Origin: Acetatifactor sp.
Lineage (GTDB): Bacteria; Bacillota; Clostridia; Lachnospirales; Lachnospiraceae
NCBI GenBank assembly: GCA_016303085.1
Contig: JAEDMI010000128.1
Span: 1-7,072 of the forward strand
Direction: 5' to 3'
DNA: 7,072 bases
Program-made: the position numbers and the translations under genes
Notes under the pieces: model-generated
Seen by the model: only the letters and a program-made list of their open reading frames with translations
The model's database searches: none
Told to the model about the DNA's origin: nothing
Part shown: piece after piece, positions 1-5,151 of the stretch
Layout of the letters: every line of letters starts with the position of its first letter
Numbering within the stretch: the first letter of the stretch is position 1

Positions 1-1056
1 GGAGTTTCCGGCATCTGGAATGATATGAATGAGCCTGCCAGCTTCAACGGCCCGCTTCCGGATGATGTTGTGTTTTATGATGAGGGAACACCGTCCTGCC
101 ATAAGACCATGCATAATGTTTACGGGCATTATATGTCCAAGGCTACTTACGAGGGACTACAGAAACTGGACAATAAGCGTCCTTTTGTGATTACCAGGGC
201 ATGCTACAGCGGGACACAGAAATATGCCGTAGTCTGGACCGGAGACAACAACAGTCTCTGGACTCATCTGCGCATGGCAATTCCCCAGCTCTGCAATCTG
301 GGTATGAGCGGATTCACTTTTGCGGGAACGGATGTGGGCGGTTTCGGCTCGGATGTGACGTCGGAACTTCTGATACGTTGGTATCAGGTGGGATGCTTTT
401 CCACATTGTTCCGCAACCATAGCGCCATGGGTACCAGAAGGCAGGAGCCCTGGCTGTTCGGTGATGAAAATTTGCGTATTATCCGCAAATATATACGTCT
501 GCGGTATGAGCTGCTTCCGTATTTTTATGATTTGTTTTACGAGCATCAGAAGACGGGACTTCCTGTCATGCGTCCTCTGGTACTGGAATACAGCCGGGAC
601 AAAAATACCCACAACCTGAATGACGAGTTCATGGTGGGCTCCAATCTGCTGGTGTCACCTGTTGTGGAACAGGGGCAGGTAAAGAAACTGGTGTATTTAC
701 CGGAAGGAACATGGTACGATTATTGGACGAAGGAACGAATAGAAGGGGGCGGTTGGATTGTGGCAGATGCTCCTCTTGATATTTGTCCACTTTATGTGAA
801 AGCCGGCGCTGTGCTTCCAAAGTATCCCGTGCGCAGCCATATTGACGAGAGCAAGGACGAGAAACTGATTCTGGAGGTATACCCCGGTGAGGGAACATAT
901 TACCATTATCAGGACAACGGGACGGACTTCGCATACGAGAAGGGAGAATATAACCTTTATCGTATCATCAATTCCGGAAACGGTGATGTGAAGATGGAAA
1001 CGGAGCATCAGGGATATCGGGAATACGGAGATATAGAAATCATTTCTGTGAAATAA
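1..1056 (+). CDS. GH31 alpha-glucosidase, C-terminal part (5' end outside window)
   Basis: Retaining alpha-glucosidase of glycoside hydrolase family 31, releasing glucose (or a related alpha-linked sugar) from the non-reducing end of oligosaccharides; probably cytoplasmic, although its N-terminus is not visible. The frame is open from base 1, so 351 residues are seen. Counting from there, WNDMNEP (6-12) carries the nucleophile Asp8, HNVYGH lies at 38-43, and WTGDN (79-83) carries the general acid/base Asp82. GTDVGGFGSD (109-118) and FRNHSAMGTRRQEPW (137-151) are further typical GH31 barrel blocks. From about 205 onward come the C-terminal beta-sandwich domains (MVGSNLLVSPV; LPEGTWYDYW; PLYVKAGAVLP). 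Family members are usually 650-800 residues, so roughly half is missing. The gene ends in TAA, and a long palindrome follows 28 bp later. Family assignment is firm; the exact substrate (maltose, isomaltose or another alpha-glucoside) cannot be read from the sequence. Confidence 0.95.
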   Translation, partial: GVSGIWNDMNEPASFNGPLPDDVVFYDEGTPSCHKTMHNVYGHYMSKATYEGLQKLDNKRPFVITRACYSGTQKYAVVWTGDNNSLWTHLRMAIPQLCNLGMSGFTFAGTDVGGFGSDVTSELLIRWYQVGCFSTLFRNHSAMGTRRQEPWLFGDENLRIIRKYIRLRYELLPYFYDLFYEHQKTGLPVMRPLVLEYSRDKNTHNLNDEFMVGSNLLVSPVVEQGQVKKLVYLPEGTWYDYWTKERIEGGGWIVADAPLDICPLYVKAGAVLPKYPVRSHIDESKDEKLILEVYPGEGTYYHYQDNGTDFAYEKGEYNLYRIINSGNGDVKMETEHQGYREYGDIEIISVK

Positions 1057-1078
1057 ATTATTAATTGTTATTTTGTGC

Positions 1079-1110
1079 TTGACCCTCCCCTATAGAGGAG
1101 ACTGTATGAT
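1079..1110 (+). promoter_or_regulatory. MerR-type promoter with operator dyad in a 20-bp spacer
   Basis: TTGACC (1079-1084) and TATGAT (1105-1110) resemble sigma-70/SigA -35 and -10 boxes but lie 20 bp apart, too far for good recognition by polymerase alone. The spacer contains the dyad CTCCCCTATAGAGGAG (1085-1100), which is self-complementary except for one base pair (1089/1096). An overlong spacer filled by a dyad is the hallmark of promoters activated by MerR-family regulators, which untwist the DNA to realign the boxes. The AT-rich run at about 1051-1076 could act as an UP element. The promoter points at the UvrA-like gene, with a start site expected near 1117. No MerR gene is in this window, so the regulator would be encoded elsewhere. 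The architecture is visible; the regulator and inducer are inferred. Confidence 0.75.
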
Positions 1111-1131
1111 ATAGTCTCAGCTATAGGGGAG
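1085..1131 (+). repeat. 47-bp interrupted palindrome centred on the -10 box
   Basis: CTCCCCTATAG (1085-1095) pairs perfectly with CTATAGGGGAG (1121-1131), and GAGACT (1098-1103) pairs with AGTCTC (1113-1118). A symmetric AG/AG mismatch separates the two stems, and the loop is 9 bases (1104-1112). In RNA read through from the GH31 gene this would be a strong 17-bp hairpin. It is followed only by GATTTGTTCG, a poor T tract, so intrinsic termination would be weak. It may protect or end the GH31 message, or be a by-product of duplicated operator sites. Confidence 0.6.
1116..1131 (+). promoter_or_regulatory. Second, degenerate copy of the MerR-type operator
   Basis: CTCAGCTATAGGGGAG, read on the other strand, matches the spacer dyad at 14 of 16 positions, and six of its eight dyad pairs are intact. 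Its centre is 31 bp from the centre of the first dyad, about three helical turns, so two dimers could sit on the same face of the DNA. It overlaps the predicted transcription start, so binding here might repress or fine-tune. Alternatively it exists only as the 3' arm of the RNA hairpin described separately. Confidence 0.45.
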
Positions 1132-1180
1132 ATTTGTTCGGGATGGTTTCCCCAACAGTAATGAAAGGAGAAAGCAAAGA

Positions 1181-3430
1181 ATGAACACAGAGAAAATCAT
1201 CATCCGGGGCCTTAGACAGAACAACCTGAAGAATGTGAATCTGGAGATTCCCAAGAACAAAATCGTTGTTTTTACAGGTGTCTCCGGCTCCGGAAAATCA
1301 AGTATTGTGTTTGATACCATAGCAGCGGAGAGCCAAAGGCAGATGAATGAAACCTATTCTGCCTGGATTCGGGGAAGGTTGCCCAAATATGAAAAGCCTC
1401 AGGCAGATTTGATTGATTGCTTAAATCCTTCTGTTGTAATCGACCAGAGCAGGCTTGGAGGAAATGCACGTTCTACCGTGGGAACCATCAGTGATATGTA
1501 TTCTCAACTGAGGCTTCTGTTTTCCAGAATCGGTACTCCTGCCATTGGCCCGGCATCTTATTTTTCTTTTAACAACCCTAACGGCATGTGCAGAACTTGT
1601 GCCGGTATCGGTAAAATCATGGACTTAGATATTCATAAGCTGATTGACGGGGATAAGACCTACGAGGAAGGGATTTTCCGCCTTCCGGCATTCGGACCGG
1701 GAAAATATTACTGGAAGCTGTACAGGAGACCGGATTTGTTTGACGTAAACAAGCCGTGGAAGGATTTATCCCCGGAGGAGCAAAATATTCTTTTGTATGG
1801 CAGCAGAACAAGGGACGGAGAGAGAATCGATAAGAGGCTGGAGGGTGTTTATTGTCAGTTTAAGAGACTGTGTCTCATGAAGAGCCCGGAGGAACAGACC
1901 GATAACACTCTGAAGAAAATTAACATGTTCATGGAGGAAAGGGTTTGCCCGGATTGCGGGGGAAAGAGGCTGAACCCTGAAACACTATCCTGCCGAATTA
2001 ACGGGCTGAACATAGATGATATGTGCGGAATGGAATTTACCGGGCTTCGGGAAGAACTTTTGAAAATCAAAGATTCCAGAGCAGTATCTGTTATTGACTC
2101 CTTAGTTGCTTCCCTGGACCGGATGATAGACATCGGACTTCCTTATTTGAGCATGAATCGGGAATCCTCTACCTTGTCCGGTGGAGAAGCCCAGCGGTTA
2201 AAGCTGGTGCGGTATATGGGAAGCTCTCTCACGGGAATGATTTATATCTTTGATGAGCCCAGTACAGGCATGCATCCAAGGGATGTCCACAGGATGAGCC
2301 GTCTGCTCAAGAGTCTCAGAGACAAAGGAAATACGGTTTTGGTTGTGGAGCATGACAGGGATATTATCAGTATTGCGGACCATGTGATAGATATCGGTCC
2401 GCTGGCGGGGAAAAACGGCGGACAGGTTTTGTTTGAGGGAAGCTATGAAGCACTTCTTTTGAGCGGGACACGAACCGGAAATGCCATGAAGGAGGTTATC
2501 TCTCTCAAGGATAAGGTGCGTGCACCCAAGGGTTTTCTGCCTGTCAGAGGGGCATGTATCCACAATCTGAAAAATGTGGACGTTGATATTCCGCTGGGTG
2601 TGCTCACGGTAGTGACGGGGGTGGCAGGAAGCGGTAAATCCTCTTTGATTAGAGATGTGTTTGCAAAACAGTATGAGGAGCAGACGGTACTGATAGATCA
2701 GAGTGCGATTACAGCCACCGGAAGGTCAAACGTCTGTACCTTCCTGGGATTCTTTGATGAAATCAGAAAGCTGCTTGCAACAGAGAACGGAGTGGATGCC
2801 GGTTTATTTTCCTTTAACAGCAGAGGTGCGTGCCCTGCCTGCGGCGGACGTGGATTTATTACCACAGAGCTTGTATTTATGGATCCTGTAACCACTGTCT
2901 GCGAGTGTTGTGAAGGAAAGAGATACAGCGCAGAAGCCTTGGATAAATATTATCGGGGGAAAAATATTGTTGACATTCTGGACATGAGTGTGGAGGATGC
3001 TGCCGTATTTTTCGCGGATAACCGGAAAATCAAAAGCAAGCTTGATGCCCTTTTGGAAACAGGGCTTCCCTACCTCTCTCTGGGTCAGCCTCTTTCTACC
3101 TTGTCGGGAGGAGAGCGCCAGCGTGTGAAACTGGCAAAGGATATCAAGAGTAAGGGTAATATCTTTATACTGGATGAACCTACTACGGGGTTGCATGCAT
3201 CTGATATTAAGTATATCATGCAGCTGTTGGAAAGCATTGTGGACAGGGGAAATACGGTGGTAGTTATCGAACACAATACGGATGTGATGAAGCTTGCAGA
3301 CTATATCATTGACGTGGGCCCGGACGGGGGTACAAGAGGAGGAGAGATTGTGTTCACGGGGACACCTAAGGAAATGGTGGAATGCGGAGAGACTATCACT
3401 GCAAAATATTTGAGGAAAAGTGTGGAATAA
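1181..3430 (+). CDS. UvrA-like ABC ATPase lacking the UvrB-binding domain (DrrC/UvrA2-type)
   Basis: Soluble tandem ABC ATPase of the UvrA superfamily, 749 residues against about 940 for housekeeping UvrA. Half one has Walker A GVSGSGKSS (33-41), a zinc module from C137/C140 and C256/C259, signature LSGGE (332-336), Walker B IYIFDEP (354-360) and the switch His391. Half two has Walker A GVAGSGKSS (480-488), zinc cysteines C551/C554 and C574/C577, LSGGE (641-645), IFILDEP (661-667) and His698. After LRLLFSRIG (110-118) the chain goes almost directly to SFNNPNG (129-135); the UvrB-binding domain and the first zinc pair found there in true UvrA are absent. Related short proteins such as Streptomyces DrrC and Deinococcus UvrA2 are linked to tolerance of DNA-binding drugs. 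A role in shielding or clearing DNA from intercalators is therefore inferred; normal UvrABC repair is unlikely. AAGGAG lies 10 bases before the ATG. Expression probably depends on the MerR-type promoter upstream. Confidence 0.92.
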   Translation: MNTEKIIIRGLRQNNLKNVNLEIPKNKIVVFTGVSGSGKSSIVFDTIAAESQRQMNETYSAWIRGRLPKYEKPQADLIDCLNPSVVIDQSRLGGNARSTVGTISDMYSQLRLLFSRIGTPAIGPASYFSFNNPNGMCRTCAGIGKIMDLDIHKLIDGDKTYEEGIFRLPAFGPGKYYWKLYRRPDLFDVNKPWKDLSPEEQNILLYGSRTRDGERIDKRLEGVYCQFKRLCLMKSPEEQTDNTLKKINMFMEERVCPDCGGKRLNPETLSCRINGLNIDDMCGMEFTGLREELLKIKDSRAVSVIDSLVASLDRMIDIGLPYLSMNRESSTLSGGEAQRLKLVRYMGSSLTGMIYIFDEPSTGMHPRDVHRMSRLLKSLRDKGNTVLVVEHDRDIISIADHVIDIGPLAGKNGGQVLFEGSYEALLLSGTRTGNAMKEVISLKDKVRAPKGFLPVRGACIHNLKNVDVDIPLGVLTVVTGVAGSGKSSLIRDVFAKQYEEQTVLIDQSAITATGRSNVCTFLGFFDEIRKLLATENGVDAGLFSFNSRGACPACGGRGFITTELVFMDPVTTVCECCEGKRYSAEALDKYYRGKNIVDILDMSVEDAAVFFADNRKIKSKLDALLETGLPYLSLGQPLSTLSGGERQRVKLAKDIKSKGNIFILDEPTTGLHASDIKYIMQLLESIVDRGNTVVVIEHNTDVMKLADYIIDVGPDGGTRGGEIVFTGTPKEMVECGETITAKYLRKSVE

Positions 3431-3453
3431 GCATTTTCTTTCCGTACAGGCTT

Positions 3454-3462
3454 TGTTATAAT
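3454..3462 (+). promoter_or_regulatory. Extended -10 promoter for the ThuA-family operon
   Basis: TGTTATAAT is a perfect extended -10 element (TGnTATAAT) 24 bases after the stop of the UvrA-like gene. The best -35 candidate, TTTTCT at 3434-3439 with a 17-bp spacer, is weak, which is usual for extended -10 promoters. Transcription would begin near 3469-3470, giving a leader of about 84 bases before the ATG at 3554. It would drive the ThuA-like gene, the TIM-barrel gene and perhaps the GH36 gene. Confidence 0.55.
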
Positions 3463-3480
3463 GAAATAGTATCATTTGTT

Positions 3481-3526
3481 CATAACTCGGGACTGCTGTT
3501 TGGCGTTGCCGAGTTATGTTTGTTTT
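3481..3526 (+). terminator. Intrinsic terminator or attenuator hairpin with T tract
   Basis: CATAACTCGG (3481-3490) and CCGAGTTATG (3509-3518) form a perfect 10-bp stem with an 18-base loop, followed at once by TTTGTTTT (3519-3526). This is a good rho-independent terminator on the + strand and would end the UvrA-like transcript. Because the extended -10 promoter lies upstream of it and the ThuA ribosome site 19 bases beyond it, the same hairpin could also act as an attenuator in the leader of the downstream operon. Confidence 0.7.
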
Positions 3527-3553
3527 CCGTGTAAACTAAAGAATGGAGACGCT

Positions 3554-4261
3554 ATGATCAAAATAACCGTATGGAATGAGTTTAAGCACGAAAAAGAAAT
3601 AGATGCGATTCACCGTGTATACCCGGAGGGAATTCATAGTTGTATTGCCGACTTCCTGGAGAAGGAGCAGGATTTCGAAGTGAGGACTGCCACCTTTGAT
3701 ATGCCGGAACATGGGTTGACTGAAGAAGTCCTGCAGGATACGGATGTGTTGATTATCTGGAGCCATGCACTGCAAAAGGAGTTTTCGGATGCGGTGGCGG
3801 AGCGGGTGAAGAGGCATGTGTTGTCGGGAATGGGACTGATTGCTCTGCATTCGGCCCATTATTCCAAAATTATGAGAGAATTAATGGGCACCACCATGAC
3901 GCTAAAATGGAAGCATGGGGAGCAGGAGAATCTTTGGTGCATAATGCCCACGCATCCCATTGCTGCCGGTATACCGGAAAAGGTGTTTTTGCCGCAGGAA
4001 GAGATGTACGGTGAATACTTTGATATTCCAAGACCGGACGATGTCATTTTTGTCGGATGGTTTCCGGGAGGACAGGTGTTCCGAAGCGGCTGTACCTTTA
4101 CCAGGGGCAGGGGAAAGCTTTTCTATTTCCAACCGGGACACGAGGAGTATCCGATTTATTACATACCGGAAATTCAGCAGATTATCAAAAATGCGGTACG
4201 TTTCTGCGCCCCGATGACAGGAGAAAGAAAATATCCGGAAAATCAGGAGGTTAGGGAATGA
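3554..4261 (+). CDS. thuA: ThuA-family protein (trehalose utilisation-type, class I GATase-like fold)
   Basis: A 235-residue protein closely following the ThuA pattern: ITVWNEFKHE at the N-terminus (4-13), the TATFDMPEHGLTEEVL block (45-60), DVLIIWSHA (64-72), GMGLIALHSAHYSKI (92-106), LMGTT followed by LKWK (110-120), EEMYGEYFDIP (149-159) and FRSGCTFTRGRGKLFYFQPGHE (176-197). ThuA proteins have a glutamine amidotransferase-like fold but no nucleophilic cysteine at the elbow, and here it reads LHSAH, so amidotransferase activity is unlikely. In Sinorhizobium, thuAB is needed for trehalose and related disaccharide catabolism, probably on keto-sugar intermediates; the substrate here is unknown. 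The ATG at 3554 is chosen because the family homology starts exactly there and GGAG (3545-3548) lies 5 bases before it. A TTG in the same frame at 3476 would translate through the hairpin. The TGA overlaps the next ATG as ATGA, implying translational coupling. Confidence 0.9.
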   Translation: MIKITVWNEFKHEKEIDAIHRVYPEGIHSCIADFLEKEQDFEVRTATFDMPEHGLTEEVLQDTDVLIIWSHALQKEFSDAVAERVKRHVLSGMGLIALHSAHYSKIMRELMGTTMTLKWKHGEQENLWCIMPTHPIAAGIPEKVFLPQEEMYGEYFDIPRPDDVIFVGWFPGGQVFRSGCTFTRGRGKLFYFQPGHEEYPIYYIPEIQQIIKNAVRFCAPMTGERKYPENQEVRE

Positions 4262-5067
4262 AGCTGTCTGTATTTTTCGACCATATCCTGCAGGCGGCTG
4301 AGCAGACCGGAAAATCCTTGGCAGAACTGTTGGACGAAGTAAAAAGCGCGGGGATTGATGGCGTGGAAATCAACATGACTTATCTCTGTGAGCATGAGGA
4401 AGCTTTAGACTTGCTTCGGAAGACAGAATTGTGCGTCAGCTGTGTCTACGAGTTCTATGAGATGGACAAAAGGGATGAAAAGGAGAAGGCAGAAAAGCAT
4501 GTTGAAACAGCCCTGAAAGCGGGAGCCGGGAAAATTCTTGTGGTGCCGGGGTTCCTTTCGGAGGAAGAGGCCCGGGAGATGAAGGAATGCGTGTCGGACT
4601 ACGGGAAAACGGCGGATTTCCTGAATGGAAACAGAAAAGCCCTGCGTATGGCAGAGGGCTTAACCTACGTTACTGCACTGGGTTCGGATGCGGGTATTGC
4701 AGTGACGGTGGAAGATTTTGACGATGCAAGATCTCCTATATCCTGCGTAAACGGATTGCTGTGGTTTTTCAGGCAGATACCGCAATTGAAGGGAACCTTT
4801 GATACCGGTAATTTTATCATCCACGGCGAAGATGTTTTGGCGGTGTGGGATTTGCTGCGGGATAGGATTGTGCATGTCCACTGTAAGGACAGAGGAGCAG
4901 AATCTGTTGCGGTGGGAGACGGCTACATTCCGGTGGAGGCTGTGCTGGGCAGACTTCGGGAATCCGGGTATGAGGGATATTTGGCCATAGAGCACTTTGA
5001 CGCAGCTTCCCAGGAAAGCTGCATCAGAAAATCAGCAGAATTCCTGAGAAGCAGGATTGCGGTATGA
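4258..5067 (+). CDS. Sugar phosphate isomerase/epimerase-like TIM barrel (AP_endonuc_2/xylose isomerase-like)
   Basis: A 269-residue TIM-barrel protein of the xylose isomerase-like superfamily, cytoplasmic, with no signal peptide. Likely metal ligands follow the family order: Glu152 in TVEDFDD (150-156), Asp182 in GTFDTGNF (179-186), His208 in HVHCKD (206-211) and Glu245 in LAIEHFD (242-248). GIDGVEINM (32-40) and AGAGKILVVPG (88-98) fit early barrel strands. The family includes epimerases, isomerases, inosose dehydratases and enzymes acting on 3-keto-glycosides, so the reaction cannot be named from sequence. True endonuclease IV is unlikely given the short length and the context. The start overlaps the ThuA stop by four bases, with AGGAGG (4245-4250) seven bases upstream, so the two proteins are probably made together and act in one sugar pathway. 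Confidence 0.88.
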   Translation: MKLSVFFDHILQAAEQTGKSLAELLDEVKSAGIDGVEINMTYLCEHEEALDLLRKTELCVSCVYEFYEMDKRDEKEKAEKHVETALKAGAGKILVVPGFLSEEEAREMKECVSDYGKTADFLNGNRKALRMAEGLTYVTALGSDAGIAVTVEDFDDARSPISCVNGLLWFFRQIPQLKGTFDTGNFIIHGEDVLAVWDLLRDRIVHVHCKDRGAESVAVGDGYIPVEAVLGRLRESGYEGYLAIEHFDAASQESCIRKSAEFLRSRIAV

Positions 5068-5078
5068 TTGTAAAGGAA

Positions 5079-5103
5079 TGTGAGAATTCAGTTTATTCTG
5101 ACA
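5079..5103. repeat. Imperfect inverted repeat in the gap before the GH36 gene
   Basis: TGTGAGAAT (5079-5087) and ATTCTGACA (5095-5103) are inverted copies with one mismatch and a 7-base spacer. Size and placement suit a dimeric sugar-responsive repressor operator, but no convincing promoter is seen (CTATAG at 5107-5112 is at best a poor -10), and no T tract follows that would make it a terminator. It may equally be chance. Confidence 0.3.
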
Positions 5104-5133
5104 TGACTATAGAGAAAAAGGAAAATCCGTGAC

Positions 5134-5140
5134 AGGGAGG
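5134..5140 (+). promoter_or_regulatory. Ribosome binding site of the GH36 gene with long spacing
   Basis: AGGGAGG is a strong Shine-Dalgarno match but ends 11 bases before the ATG at 5152, longer than the usual 5-9. No other start codon exists in this frame between the in-frame stop at 5110-5112 and the ATG at 5152, so this ATG is still the best start. Confidence 0.6.
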
Positions 5141-5151
5141 TTGAGCAGGCA

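Noticed and set aside
1161..1184. Seven-codon frame ATG-to-TGA overlapping the start of the UvrA-like gene, possible leader peptide
   Set aside because: Its ATG has no ribosome site upstream, and its codons are the Shine-Dalgarno region of the UvrA-like gene itself, so a chance frame is the simpler reading.
1181..3430. Housekeeping excinuclease subunit UvrA
   Set aside because: The protein is about 190 residues short and lacks the UvrB-binding domain and first zinc pair; the MerR-type promoter is also atypical for uvrA, and no uvrB is adjacent.
2804..3475. A 223-codon open frame on the minus strand
   Set aside because: It overlaps the second ATPase half of the UvrA-like gene, including its LSGGE and Walker B motifs, and has no recognisable domain of its own.
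3476..3553. TTG start giving a 26-residue N-terminal extension of the ThuA-like protein
   Set aside because: ThuA homology begins at the ATG at 3554, which has its own GGAG site. The extension would be encoded by the terminator-like hairpin and has no family similarity.
4258..5067. Endonuclease IV DNA repair enzyme
   Set aside because: The barrel family is shared, but the coupling to a ThuA gene and the metal-site spacing fit the sugar isomerase/epimerase branch better.
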